A stretch of DNA of 64,000 nt from Mixophyes australis (lineage: Eukaryota; Chordata; Amphibia; Anura; Limnodynastidae), in NCBI GenBank assembly GCA_036250195.1, contig JAVHZZ010000005.1, positions 179,783,448-179,847,447 of the forward strand, given 5' to 3'. The notes below the pieces were generated by a model. It searched no databases, was not told the origin of the DNA, and saw nothing but the letters and a program-made list of their open reading frames with translations. This document shows positions 46,421 through 58,969 of the stretch, piece after piece. The position numbers and the translations under genes are program-made. Numbering within the stretch: the stretch's first letter is position 1; the number at the start of each line of letters is the position of its first letter.

Positions 46421-48099
46421 TAAATTTCAAACAGTTTGCCTAAATCTGAGTGGGCTACACCCCATCCCATTCCTTAAATCAGCTGTATCCTAAAGCTCCA
46501 TTAATTGGTGTAAAGAAAAGTAAGAATTAAGACGTAATCTAGAAGAGGACAAGGAATGGGGAAAAAATTAAAGAAGAGAAGAACATAGCCTTTAAATTGC
46601 AATTTAAAGGCTAGGTTACTGGCTGTACATTTTAAGGTACAATTTGTCATATGCATACATTTGTTTTGTTTTTTTTATAGGTAGTGAATCATGGTGATAA
46701 TGTTAGTTATATTAACTTTGTAAATATTTCTGGATATATTACTGGTAAATGGTACATTTTCTGGGTAAGGTATGTGCTGTGTAAAAAGTAGAATGCCAGG
46801 AAACTGATCCACGTGTATCACTTCCAACTCGGATCATCTGTTATAAAAAAAAAAAAAATGTTTAAAAAAAATCTGACCATCTAGTCATAAAACATAATAA
46901 TTAAAGCTTTGACCCTGTCACCCACACAAAGTTGCAGATACCCTTAGGTCTGTAGACCATTTACAGTTAAAATTTAGCTATAATGCCAGGATAATCAAAT
47001 GTCTATTCAGATCGGTTAATACAATCCTCAACTGGATTAATACATTGTTATTAACAGGCGCTATTTTAACTAGTATGGGTGATAAGTATATTGCACTGTT
47101 TATTTAAGGCTTTGCAATTAGTAAAGGTTAACATGTTAACATCACCACTCTTTATAGTAGATTGCAATGCTACTGAATGGTTTATTTCCTTTTAAGTGTT
47201 AACTTTTTGGGTGGCACAGTTCTTATATACAATATAACAATTCCCCTCGTTGAATAACCAGTGGCTACAGCCATGTCTGCTCTGGGCACTACAAATTTTC
47301 TCTTATTTCTGGATCTTACACGGGAGCCCAGTGTGGTACAATTAGTTAGGCAAGGTTCAAGTCTGTTTAATAATGGGAAAGCTTGCCGCTTCCCTTACAA
47401 TGGACATAATTTCATTCAATAGAGATCTGCGGCTTGCTGCTGCCAATCACCACCTTCTAACCGATACGGTGGTGGCTGCATGTGACCATTCCATAATAAG
47501 GGTACATCTGTGTTTACGCATACATCTGATTCAATGATACCCACTTCATGGGCAGCATCAGCATGTGTCACCCTGGTACAAACTATAAGGGGGGAATTCA
47601 ATTAGTCGCAAAGTTAGTCAGAACATTGTGGCTGTGCACTTTTACCGTTACTACGGTAGAAATATACTACAGTGGTCACTTTAGGACTTTATTGCTGTAT
47701 TTCAGAATCTGTCTATCATTTTCTAGTGAATTTTATTCATTTCCCAGGTGACTGGCAATTACGAGTAATTGCTCCTGATTCTTTGTGATACAGTAGCGCA
47801 GAAGTAAACATTGCTGTGATAAAGCTTAAGACATTATTTGAGGTGGCGTTGTGTGCTAGTTAACTTTTAATACAACTCCTTAATTACTTGAACGTTTAAC
47901 AAGTCAAAATATTTCACAATACTTAATGAGTATAATCTCTTAAAGTAGCAATCCCACATAAAGCTGAGCTGCTGTTAGGTATTTTACAATGAGATACAGC
48001 TGCATTCATATCAGGCAATGGAATCCCCAGAGTTTACTGCAAAAATGAAAATTCTTTGTTAAAAACAGGTCTGCGCTTCTGACTATTCTGACTAGTTTT
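46421..48099. other. Intron 2, no gene; possible Harbinger-like end at 47590
   Basis: GGGGGGAATTCAATTAGTCG at 47590 resembles a Harbinger MITE terminus; no matching right end within 250 bp was found. Confidence 0.4.
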
Positions 48100-48303
48100 T
48101 TAACTTAAATGGTGTAGTGGTTTTTCGGAGTCATTAACGATGCAGTACGAGAAACATTGTGCTGACAGACGAACTCTCAGCTGTTTCATTCTTTTAATAT
48201 AAGGTGCGGCTGCTAAGTATACAAAGTTGAGGCATATTCCGATGGTAAGTATAATACGCACAGCCAAAATCTTGTGGTTAGTCTTAAAAGCAGAGCTATC
48301 CAT
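48100..48303 (-). CDS. Candidate small membrane-protein ORF, antisense in CDYL intron 2
   Basis: 67 codons from ATG (48301-48303, context GAC before, G after) to TAA. The product has a polar start (MDSSAFKTNHK), one hydrophobic segment ILAVRIILTIGICLNFVYLA followed by AAPYIKRMKQL, that is one membrane helix with positive residues on both sides, and a Cys-containing tail. On the - strand an inverted CCAAT box (ATTGG, near 48435) and a TTTTATATG stretch (near 48475) precede it. I recognise no homologue. It may be a chance ORF. Confidence 0.2.
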   Translation of the reverse strand: MDSSAFKTNHKILAVRIILTIGICLNFVYLAAAPYIKRMKQLRVRLSAQCFSYCIVNDSEKPLHHLS

Positions 48304-49988
48304 GTCTTCTTGTTGAACCTCAAAGGCTCACTCTCCCCATTTGTACAGTGCACTTTTACCTTCCTCTAATCTGATGCTCCTCACAGCAGCTTATTCTATT
48401 GTGCAGTTGTCTATCCCTCCTGCATTCTGGCAGCCAATAAGAGTTTTAGTGCAACACCTGGCTAAGTAATTGCATATAAAATAAGATGGAATTTTTAAAG
48501 AAAATTGTACTTTGTTACAAACCACCAGCGAAAGCTAGAGGGCAGCGTCCAGCGCTTGAAATTGTCTTCCTATTCCTGGTCCTATGTGGCCTTTTGTTTT
48601 TCATAATTCCACTATTGGGAAGCATTGGTATAGGTTTACAGAAATGTATGTGTTTTAAGTAAATATTAGAATTGTTTTATTTTCACCTTAGGCTTATTTA
48701 CAGAGTTTTATATAAATGTACTGAAGTCTGAATATGAAAATATGTTTGTTTAATTGAGTTAATGTGGGTTAAAGATATCCAAATTTCTGTTAAAGGGTAA
48801 CACTTGAGTAATTATGTTGTGCCATTGCAGACTACACTGTAGTATATTAGTTCTTTTATGATGTAAAGTAGTCCACAACATGTTTGCAGCATATGTCAAC
48901 ATGTTTCAGGTGATATAAATTATTAGTAAATGTTAGTCAATATCAGGACAAATTGCTATATAATATCTGTGTATTCATGAAACCTAGATAATGGAAGTAG
49001 AATACACAAACTTGGCAGTAGCAAAAATTTGTAAATGACAATATTATAATGCGGCGTGGGATTTTAGCTCCTTTCCAGCTAGGCTGAGCAGCTTTGAGCG
49101 GTATTAATGGGCAAATGGTCCACTTTTAAGGTTTAAATTCAGACTTGGCTGGTATTTATTGGCATCAAAACAAAAGTTACCATGCTTCTAGTCTGTGCAA
49201 ACAGTAACACAAATTCCTGTCCACCACAGTTAGAGACACACCCTCCTTATAAAAGATCAGACCCCATGTGATCTCTAACCTAATTAAGCCCCATCTCACG
49301 ACGGTTTTTAGTCAAAACCGTGAAAATTGAAAAATAATCTTCAAAGTCGGAGTGATCAAACACACCTCTGCATTACATTTTGTGAATTTGTCTAAGAACA
49401 GTAGTTCTCCTGACAAAAATGTATTTGTTGTATAAGAATTTTTCAATTATTTATTTTGTCTTAACCTTACTAAATATATTTTTATAAAACACTATTGAAA
49501 TATTTGTGAATTAGCTTTTTGAACAAACACAACCTTATGAAATTTCTCCATGGTGTTTCTGAAGCCAGGCTGAAAATTTTCACTGAGGGCTCTATTATCA
49601 ACCGGAGAAAAGCTCTGTATATCAAATGGGCACCGTGGCAGTAGCCCCCGTTGGAGGAAAGATTTCTTTCTCTCTGCTTTGCATGGGGAATTATATCTAG
49701 GATGGCTATAGCAGAAGAAAGTCAATTAACATTTGTTTTATTTAAATAATAAAAGTAATATTAAAATATTAATGTTAATATATACAATTTTGCAAGTATG
49801 CGGAAACATGTCCGTCGGTGGTAGTTGGGAAAAGCAAAGCTGGATATAATGTGTGGTTGGTCAAATGTCAAGTCCACTGTGTTTTCTGGTTTGGCTACTT
49901 TTCCTAGGTTGTGTGCCCCAGAAATTAAAGCAAATACACATATAGTGTATGCGCATCATTGAGAGAGCAATAGACAATCCAATACTGA

Positions 49989-50291
49989 GGCAGCACGGTG
50001 GCTTATTGGTTAGCACAGTTTCTGTCTCACAACACTGGGGTCATGAGTTCAATTCCCGATCATAGCCTTATCTGTGAGGAGTTTGTATGTTCTCCTCGTG
50101 TTTGTGTGGGTTTCCTCCGGGTGCTCCGGTTTCCTCCCACATTCCAAAAACATATTGGTAGATTAAGTGGCTGTTAGCAAATTGAACCTAGTCTGTGTGT
50201 GTTTGTTAGGGAATTTAGACTGTAAGCCCCAATGGGGCAGGGACTATGTGAGTGAGATTCTCTGTACAGCGCTATATAAATAAATGGTGAT
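49989..50291 (+). mobile_element. tRNA-derived SINE, V-SINE-like
   Basis: GGCAGCACGGTGGCTTATTG GTTAGCAC carries an A-box-like motif and GAGTTCAATTCCCGA a B-box (polymerase III promoter of tRNA type). Then comes the conserved central part GTGTGGGTTTCCTCCGGGTG CTCCGGTTTCCTCCCAC. The tail CTGTAAGCCCCAATGGGGCA... ATATAAATAAATGG is shared with 29745-29855. Flanks AATACTGAG and AATACTCAC suggest an imperfect target duplication. Confidence 0.8.
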
Positions 50292-50293
50292 AA

Positions 50294-50897
50294 TACTCAC
50301 CTGTACTAAGCAACAGTTTTCCTTTTGGACATTTATTACACCATTGTCCGTTTGTTAATTGTAGTTCATCTTTCAATCAAAGGCTTAACAAACAAAAAAA
50401 AAAGTTGGTTTTTTTTTGTATATAAAATTTTATGGAAAAGACATAAAATCCAGTGAAATCTTATTTTATTAAGATTCAATTTGTTAATATCTAAAATGTA
50501 AACAAAAAATATATAACACATGATCAAGCATGTAAAATACAGTAAGGTTAGGCTTAAATTAAATACTTCTCCAGCCAATGGATACAACATTGTACTCAGA
50601 CCTCAGTCTGCTTCCTCAGGTAAGTGAGGAGGGAGTGAGAAATGTCTGGTGAATATAGGAGATGTTAAAGCATGATTGTCATTCATCTTAATTAAACAAG
50701 ATTGCAATTTTTTTAAATGACAGTGAATATCAAAGTAATCAATTGGGTAGACTATATTCGATTAGTAGTGAGTATTTCTAGAAACAAAAATAGTAAGTGA
50801 CAAGTCCAGACTTGGCAAATTGATTCAGTGCACTCTGGGTAAACTGACAAAATAATGTCTGCCTGTGAACTATATGTAAATGAGATCCTGTGATAAA

Positions 50898-50898
<1 letters not shown>
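50294..50898. other. Intron 2, nothing recognised
   Basis: AT-rich; no ORF or repeat I can name. Confidence 0.5.

Positions 50899-50977
<79 letters not shown>
50899..50977. repeat. (TA)n microsatellite, about 38 units
   Basis: Uninterrupted AT/TA repeat followed by CACACACA. Confidence 0.97.
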
Positions 50978-50984
<7 letters not shown>

Positions 50985-51719
50985 TGATAACATTACACAC
51001 ACCTTTTAAGAGGAACCAAGACAATTGGTTGTATATTATATGGATGCTTGAAAAGTACCAACTCTACACATTAAGGTATAGTTTGTTATATTTCTAAAGG
51101 CACTGCTTGATATTAGTTAGCCACAGGAATTTTTTTTCTCTTTTAGACCTATTTTACATTACAAATTCTGACGGATGACCTGTTTGTTTAGCCCTGTTTT
51201 GCATTGTGCATTCATATGAAAATATTTGTAACTTGTAAAAGCGCATAGGAAGTCGCTCACTTGCAACAATATATTCCCATTTTTCCCAATATGTCCATTG
51301 CCCCAAAACCTACTATTATAGTTCACCAAGGATCATTTAAACCATTGCTGGGTAATCAGCAACTCTCAGGGGTTACATATGGCACTCCTTATAAGATACC
51401 CTCTTTGGTTCTCTTTTTAGTAATGTTAAGATCATAGTGACTGTAGTGTGGTCACACGGGCTCATGCAGAGTGGGACGTATGCCAGTTTGTGTAGTGTAT
51501 CTTGGGTTAAATCACTTTGCGCATGCCCAGAAAGTGGGCACATGCATATGCAGCTATGCAGACTTGGGTGATTCTTCATCAGCCCATCAGTGTATGTAGT
51601 AAGCTTCTCTGTGATTAGAATAGAAAAAATGATATGCGCACTGACTAGATAGATATAGTTGTGTCCTGTCAAAGCTGCTAGATTCAACTATACAAGGTGA
51701 TCCCAACTTGTTTTGGATA

Positions 51720-52136
51720 TATAGAAATATTGGTGAACCAGCGCTAATAGACAGTTAAGTATGAACAAATGATGCATATAATATGTGACCCAATCTAAAA
51801 TGAAAATTGGTTTACTTCAAAATGTCACTGAAGATGTAACAAAAATGCATGTCACAAGGTACATCACAAAAGCAATCAGACAATATAACAAACAAAAACA
51901 ATAAGAATAAATAAGCAATTTTAAATAAGGCACAGATTGGGGGGGAAAAAACTCTAGAGTTTATATGATTTATTTCCCAGTTATTACTCTGTTGTAATTT
52001 CTCCTTAGGATTCACCAACAAGACTTTTAGGAATCTATGGGAATTTTTTTTTTTTTTCTAATCTGTGCTTTATTTAAAATTGCATCATTTGTTCATACTT
52101 AACTGTCTATTAGCGCTACTTTACCAATATTTCTAC
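51720..52136. mobile_element. MITE with 55-bp inverted repeats and TA flanks
   Basis: Left arm 51722-51776 (TAGAAATATTGGTGAACCAG ... GAACAAATGATGCA) and right arm 52081-52135 are reverse complements with about four mismatches. TA at each outer end fits a Tc1/mariner-type target. The interior (about 300 bp) has no known ORF. Confidence 0.8.
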
Positions 52137-52191
52137 TCTGTGATTAGATTGGGATGTCTTCTTAACACCTTGACAAGCTATCCATGGGTTA

Positions 52192-52748
52192 ACCTAGTGC
52201 AGTGATGGGCAAACTACGGCCCGCGGGCCAGATCCGGCCCACTTGGAGTTTCTATCCGGCCCGCCAATATTTTAAAAAATTTCATTAAAATATGCATAAA
52301 ATTATTAGGGCCGACCCTGTGTGTCAGAACCTTCATTTTTATGCCTTCCCAGCTATTTCCTCCATTACACTTCATCCTTCTTCCTAAAAGGACACTTCGT
52401 ATGTCAATCACTCAAACACCTGCCTGCCCCCTAATGGCTGAAAGTCATGTGAGAAGAGATGGGCTGGGCCATATACTAAGGCATATTTCGATTGGCTGCT
52501 GTGTTGTCAGTTAGTGGCTCACCAGAAAGACGGATCTGCAACAACCTGCTGAAATAAGTGCTGTGTCTGTACGATCGCTGCACTTATAGAGGTAACACTG
52601 CTATATAACACCTTCCCGTCCCATTCAAAAAATTTGTATTATATATTTCGATATTTGAGTTTTTTAATAAATTATATTGGCCCGCCTAAAAATTTTTCTT
52701 TTTAATTTGGGCCGCTCCTGAAATAGTTTGCCCATCACTGACCTAGTG
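52192..52748. mobile_element. hAT element, non-autonomous, perfect 8-bp TSD
   Basis: Element 52200-52740 (541 bp): CAGTGATGGGCAAACTACGG at the left, AGTTTGCCCATCACTG at the right. ACCTAGTG is duplicated at 52192-52199 and 52741-52748. The GGCCCGCGGGCC motif after the terminus and GGGCCGCTCC before the right end are typical of hAT-Charlie-like elements. No transposase. Confidence 0.93.
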
Positions 52749-53319
52749 TTTGGTTTGTATGGGGTGCTGTGATCTCATAATGTAATCTAATGCTTTCTAT
52801 AAGGCGAGGCCCTTGGAAAGAGTGTGTTTGCCACTACTGATTTCGATAGGGCTTTGCATGACTGGTTTACATTCACATGACCAGCAGTAATATTTCTCTG
52901 GAAATTATTTTAAAACATTGACAGCTACACTAAACTAGGACAGTGTTTGATTTGGTAGATGAATATTTGTTCCCTTGGGTAGCCCCTTAGAAATAAGGCA
53001 ACATAACATCCCAAATTCTCCTACAGTGCAAGCAATACCTTTAAACTTGTGTAGTGACTACTATTAGCTAGGAAGGCCTTTGATTCTCACAATAACCAAT
53101 GACCCTGAATGCAACTGTTCTTACATGCAAGCTCACATGACTGCTATTATGAAATAATAAGTTAGAAAAATTATGAAGTAAGTTAGGAATGCAAATGCTT
53201 TACCTGGCTTCAGCCATTTTCCCAGATCTACACATGGGACATATGCAATACAAATGGTAAACTTTTGAAACCATCTTACTGAAACATAACCAAAGTATAA
53301 CATTTTTAACTATTTGCAG
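52749..53319. other. End of CDYL intron 2, nothing recognised
   Basis: Unique-looking sequence leading to the exon 3 acceptor. Confidence 0.5.
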
Positions 53320-53573
53320 GCACGTCTACATTCATGCAGGCATTAACTGCAAATGGTACCAGCAATATACAGACATCAGTTGCAGGAGTAACAGGCAAGC
53401 GGAGGTTTATTGATGAGCGAAGAGACCAATCTTTTGATAAAAGGCTACGATTCAGTGTAAGACAAACTGAAAGTGCTTACCGATACAGAGACATTGTTGT
53501 GCGAAAACAGGATGGATTCACACACATTTTACTTTCCACAAAATCATCCGAGAATAATTCACTGAATCCAGAG
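53320..53573 (+). CDS. CDYL: CDYL coding exon 3: linker, nuclear-localisation-like basic region (residues 230-314)
   Basis: Acceptor TATTTGCAG ends at 53319 and donor GTCAGT starts at 53574; the exon enters in phase 1 and leaves in phase 0. It encodes ALTANGTSNIQTSV, a basic stretch GKRRFIDERRD with DKRLRFSVRQTESAYRYRDI, and then IVVRKQDGFTHILLSTKSS, the first strand of the crotonase-like domain. The KRR and KRLR clusters fit a nuclear localisation signal. Sequence is nearly identical to mammalian CDYL as I recall it, showing strong constraint. Confidence 0.96.
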
Positions 53574-56130
53574 GTCAGTTTCATTGATAAATTATTAAAG
53601 TGCAATTGCAGACTTTTAACATAACTGAATTTATTTTAAAGTTGTGGTTTGTGCATGTCCTACTTTGTCTGATGCCCAAACTGTGTAATTTAACATTAGA
53701 ATATATAATGAAAAAAGGTACATCATTACTTTTAATTTCGGAGCGGTTCATTACATTTGCAAAACATTTTTGTTGCCCAAATTCCTCTCTTTGCCACCCT
53801 CCACCAGTATTGAAAAATGTTGCCTTATTTGTTTCTAATATTACATTAACTTCCTATTTAAAGTGGTTAATAAGCAAGCTGTAAATAAGGCGACCTGTAG
53901 TGTTTTTTTATTTTCTAATACTGTCAATTCACCATAAAATGCGTCTTGTAAAGCGTTTTCAATATAATGGCTACTCATACATTTCTATGTTCTCAAAATA
54001 TTTACTGTTATCTAAATATATTGCAAACTTTAAGGCAGAAGGTATCTAGACTCATTTGTTATAACTAAAACACCATTGTCACACAAAACAAAGTGATTTG
54101 TGATTTAATCCTTTCCTAAGAAATGGTACAGTCATTCTTCATATGTTGCCTTTTACCAACTGTGCAGAACCAGTATATTTGCATACATAGAGCTGGAGAT
54201 ATAATACTCTATACCAACTTGTACAAGTATAATTATTTGCAACTTCCTATGTCTAAAAATGTCATAGTTACAGAATGCTATTAGGTACATCAACTAGAAA
54301 TGACAAAACAAAAAGAGAGGATACATTGGAAATGTTAATTTTCCCTTTAGACCAGAGGGAAACTGTATGACACTCTTGGTAACATTGCATTTGGATGCTT
54401 TACATTCTGAATTTAAACACTGTGTAGACAGGCTTGTCATTATCTTTAACTTCGGTGCAGACGTTTTCATCTTTATACCTTAACCTTTCTCAACAGGAAC
54501 TCTTATATTAGTGTTTTACAGATGAGGAGTTTTACATCATTTGGTGACAATTATATATTTTTAAAATTATCCCAATCTTTCAACATATTGATATTTCATA
54601 CCGCTCATTTTAGATCTGTAGCATAGTAACCGTAGGAAGAAACACTTGGTGATCGTGTCTGTGTACATGACCACACCACTGAATTGCAGAAATCTTTCTT
54701 TTTTTCTTTTTTTTTAATTTTTAAAACTCTCTAGATAACTATTTTACAGATAAGTGATGCCACTCATTTTGGATGGACAGAGATCTAGTTTTAAATTTTT
54801 ATATATAGATTTATTTTTTTTAATATTTCTTTGGAATGATGTTTTCCCCTCCAGATTTCCATAAAATAAAATTGCCTTGGGAAAATATATTATATTTATG
54901 TGGTTTATAAAGTAACATTTTAGTTATAATTAAGATGGACGAAGTCTGAAAAAAACATACTTTGAACAAAACCAAAATTGCTTAAGAAAAACGTATTCTT
55001 AATTCTACCAACTGATCTCCAATGTTTTGTTTTAATGCTCAACAAATGCCCTTCAAGGGAATAAAATAACACACCCCCTTATCCTCCATGAAATAGCATG
55101 GGTCAGGTTAATTATGCTATTTTGAACACTTAATTAGTGAGAATTCTTGCAAGTTTACTGACCATTGACCGTGGGGGAGAGATGCAACTAAAAGCAACAG
55201 CCTTATTAGTATAAATGTTCAACTAGCAATTAAAATTATTATGAAGATTGCTATGCATTATATACGATTATGTTTGAAATACATATAAAATAAATATATA
55301 TATATATAATGCTGTCCCTCTAACATATATACTTTGACATGGCATTTGGTTTCTTATGTATATGTATGTATGTTATGTAACCGAAACTGTATTGTAAATA
55401 ATTACAATCATTTCATCAGAGAAGCAGAAGAGAGAATAACAATTAAATTTTAGCGTATTCCCTTTCTGTTGTATTTGCATGTGTAACACTAATTTTAATT
55501 TACCAAGTGTCCAGTTATTGTGATTTTGATACAAGGATGTGTTAGAACTGTTAGCTTTTTCAGACAACTTAGAATAATGTGGTGTTTATATATTTTTAAA
55601 TTTTTAATATACACTAAAATATTATTGATGGTATGTCTTATAAATGTCTTTACCAAATACAGTATGCACGATGTCCCACTTTAGAACTAAAATTTAGTTT
55701 GCAACATTTTAAATTTTTTGTGATGTTTTTATACATATACAGTTTACCTTCTTGCATTTAGGGTCAATAATATTAAATTGGTTTTCATTGTAAATTAACA
55801 TTTGTATTTTTTTTATTTAAATCAATACTTGTAGTTGGTGGGTGAGCATTACCACAGCTGTCCAACAGATCATAAGTAGTGGGGCAAACTGGACATACCA
55901 GGTAATAAACCCCTACACAAGTGCTAGTATGGAGAAGAGGGTGTTTTTAAAGTGGAAAACCCCCCTTAAAGAAAATTTTACATTTATCCAGAAATGAACA
56001 CTATAAGTGCCTGCACCATTCCCTGACTTCTTGGAGCTTGCAGATAACAAGTCTCAGTAGCTTTCACATTGTGTCTGTAGGATTTATCAATTCCTGTAAA
56101 TTTACCATTCTCCCCTTTCATTTTGTTTAG
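53574..56130. other. CDYL intron 3
   Basis: Very AT-rich, with no recognised transposon or gene; short TATATA run near 55290-55310. Confidence 0.6.
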
Positions 56131-56303
56131 GTAATGAAGGAAGTCCAGGGTGCACTAGCTACAGCAGCTGCAGATGACAGCAAGCTGGTTCTTTTCAGTG
56201 CAGTTGGGAGTGTGTTTTGCTGTGGCCTTGATTTTATTTATTTTATAAGACGTTTGACAGATGATCGCAAAAGGGAAAGCACCAAAATGGCTGATGCAAT
56301 TAG
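56131..56303 (+). CDS. CDYL: CDYL coding exon 4: crotonase-like domain, part 1 (residues 315-372)
   Basis: Acceptor TTTTGTTTAG ends at 56130; donor GTATGT starts at 56304, phase 2. The product VMKEVQGALATAAADDSKLV and the following VGSVFCCGLDFIYFIRRL form the first alpha/beta repeat of the crotonase fold. The FCCGLD segment corresponds to the oxyanion-hole loop of enoyl-CoA hydratases (A/S-G-x-D in enzymes). The exon ends in TDDRKRESTKMADAIR, a basic helix. Confidence 0.96.
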
Positions 56304-56854
56304 GTATGTATGATTCTGTTATGTCCATCCCACATTACTAGGTGTGAACAATGTTTCAACCTAAATGTAATTGGTTAATATAGAAACTGTAAATAATAAT
56401 CACCTTTATATTGGCACTGTTTCCCTCTTCAATGACCATACAAATTGCCACATTTTTGTTTTTCATGTTAACTGTATGTTGTATATATTTTATGGACATT
56501 ATGTAGGGGAAATTGGTGAAAATGCCATTTTCCATGTTATTTTCATGCATTGAAATCAATTGATTTTACTTTCTGCAATGAACTTTACAATTGTGAAAAG
56601 ACAACTGCATATTTTTAATTTGAGGAAATACATATGCTACATTTATTATGTGACAAAGTACATTGACATAATTCCCTCTAGTCTGTAATCTCATTTTTTT
56701 AACATTGTTAGGACTATCCATTTTTCTCTCCTTTTTAGCAACATTCACATCAGTTTCTTACTACATATGCTATTAAAACCATGTTGACATACTATCTTTC
56801 AATACTGGATATTAGGCAATAGCAATAATATAAATCTATGTATTTACGCTTTAG
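56304..56854. other. CDYL intron 4 (551 bp)
   Basis: AT-rich; no repeat recognised. The opposite-strand ORFs at 56356-56559 are chance. Confidence 0.6.
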
Positions 56855-57065
56855 GATGTTTGTGAATACTTTTATTCAATTCAAGAAACCAATTATCGTA
56901 GCTGTAAATGGACCTGCAATTGGACTTGGAGCATCCATATTGCCTCTTTGTGATGTTATCTGGGCAAATGAGAAAGCTTGGTTTCAAACACCATACACTA
57001 CTTTTGGACAGAGCCCAGATGGCTGTTCATCATTGTTGTTTCCTAAAATAATGGGACTTGCATCG
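56855..57065 (+). CDS. CDYL: CDYL coding exon 5: crotonase-like domain, part 2 (residues 372-442)
   Basis: Acceptor TTTACGCTTTAG ends at 56854; donor GTAAGT starts at 57066. Joined to exon 4 the split codon gives Arg372, then MFVNTFIQFKKPIIVAVNG. The block PAIGLGASILPLCDVIWANE is the second oxyanion-hole strand of the crotonase fold, followed by WFQTPYTTFGQSPDGCSS. The glutamates used for hydration in true enoyl-CoA hydratases are not at the usual places, as known for the CDY family. Differences from mammals as I recall them: Met373 (Asn in human) and Leu in KIMGLAS (Gly in human). Confidence 0.95.
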
Positions 57066-57997
57066 GTAAGTTGAATTTTGCCCCTTTTTTTTTACTTTTG
57101 CAAAATGTGACCCTTGCAATCCCCAAAGCTTGCTTAGTATGTAGTACATTAAACTTTTCATGTGCATAGATTTGACTGTAAAAAGTGAATTATCATTGTT
57201 AAAACTTTAGCAAATTCTGTTTTAGTGTCGTTTAGCATATTTTTTTAGATGTATTTTATCATTTGTACCTGAGGTTAATTAGAATATTGTCTAACCTTAC
57301 AGTGGTAAAGTGGTTTTTATGCATATTTGTTAAAGCGAAATTGAACATGATATAAAATGCTTGAGCTATTGTATGTGCTTTTATATTATTATATTTATAG
57401 TATTAAACATATATTGAGTTTCAAATTAAACAATTGAAGTTATTGTATACATATATTTCCTTTTGTTGATTAATTTTAATTGAGTTTCTTAAATCTAAGG
57501 AACAAAATAAATTATTTTATATATTTAATATTTTGTATTAAATCTTTCTCATAGTTCCTAAAATTTTTAGTTTATTTATGTGTCCACAAATAGTAAAAGA
57601 TGTTTTTCTCCTCTCATGGCAATATTGTATCCTATATATTATTTTCCATAGTAGTGTTGGTTTGTTTTGATTTCAAAGCTTGTGCTAATAGTGTTTTTGT
57701 TGAAAGAAATATATGACCATCCGTTAGCAGAAGTGAGTACATGGGTGTGAACAAGCGCATAAGGAGAAAGTCGCATTAGTTTGGTAATAAAATGTACTTG
57801 CCTCCATGAACGAAAGATAATATTGTGAAGATACAACCCTTTAAGGCACTGCCATTGTGATTACGTTTGACCTGTGGTTAGCAAGTGCTTGCATTTGTCA
57901 AAATGTAAATAAACAGATTGATGTGGCGCTTAATTCAATGTGCAGCCTCGTCCGTATACAAAGGGCCCACTACCCCTTAAACATAAACATATACATA

Positions 57998-58489
57998 AAA
58001 AATAAAAATGTATACGTACATACAGCGCTCACTGTCTCACACAGAGCAAGAAAACTCTCTTAAATGGTTCTGTCAAATTCTTTGAACCTAAAATCCAAAC
58101 TCACTAAAACACTTCCATAGTGCAATATGTCCCACATATATCAGTAGAACCACACAAAGTCCCTCTAAAGACACACTCCCTTTTTCCCTTCTTTCCACTG
58201 TGAGGTCTGAAATATGTAAGCTTTTCACCCATATCCTTCAAACTCCCGTAGGAATCATGCTTACAATGTTTCAGATAATACAGAACCGTCAGTCAAATTG
58301 CATTTCATAATTTTATGGATGTTCTTCCATCAAATTTCTCTGCCAATCCACAATAAAATAGAGTTTGAAGAGAGTTTTCTTGCTCTGAACAAAGAAAAGC
58401 ATTTTTTCCCCCACACTCAAATAGAAATTTGAGACACACCTCTGTGTGACATAATGAGCGCAGTATGTACATATACATTTTAATTTTTT
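57998..58489. mobile_element. Foldback element in CDYL intron 5
   Basis: Left arm AAAATGTATACGTACATACA GCGCTCACTGTCTCACACAG (57998-58045) is mirrored at 58440-58489, and an adjoining pair CAGAGCAAGAAAACTCTCTT (58041-58060) is mirrored at 58367-58386. No ORF. Outer ends may extend further (about 57880-58520). Confidence 0.65.
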
Positions 58490-58902
58490 CTGTAAATGCT
58501 TGGGATCAGATATGTGCCACAATGCTAATAGGTATAGAACCAGTTGAACCAAGCCTTAAGTTTATAAGACACTCCACTTACAATGGAAGAATGTTTCTTT
58601 TTTTATCCTTCTATCTGTATATGGTATGGCAACATGCAGAGTAGTGGCGTGAAAAGTTAGAGATTAGTAATAACTTATTATTTCTACTATTATGTCTTTG
58701 TTGAAACCTAAAATGGATATAAATAAGAGCTACTTTTCAAAAGAAAAGAAAAGTTACCATTCAGATCGGGTTTCCTATTGGCCACTATCTTAAAGAACAT
58801 TTCCAGAGCCTTACAAAGCTAAGGACTGATAAGATCACAGTTATTAGCACTTAGCAATTTTGTTAAGGATACACCCAATATCTTAATATCTTTCATCAAA
58901 GG

Positions 58903-58904
<2 letters not shown>

Positions 58905-58966
<62 letters not shown>
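58905..58966. repeat. (TA)n microsatellite, about 30 units
   Basis: Uninterrupted TA repeat in intron 5. Confidence 0.97.

Positions 58967-58969
<3 letters not shown>

Noticed and set aside
49989..50070. A- and B-box-bearing start considered as a tRNA gene
   Set aside because: No cloverleaf or anticodon arm; it continues into a SINE body.
50752..51024. ORFs with long (IY)n runs
   Set aside because: Translation of a (TA)n microsatellite.
53600..53884. 94-codon ORF in intron 3
   Set aside because: Low-complexity hydrophobic translation of AT-rich intron, no similarity.
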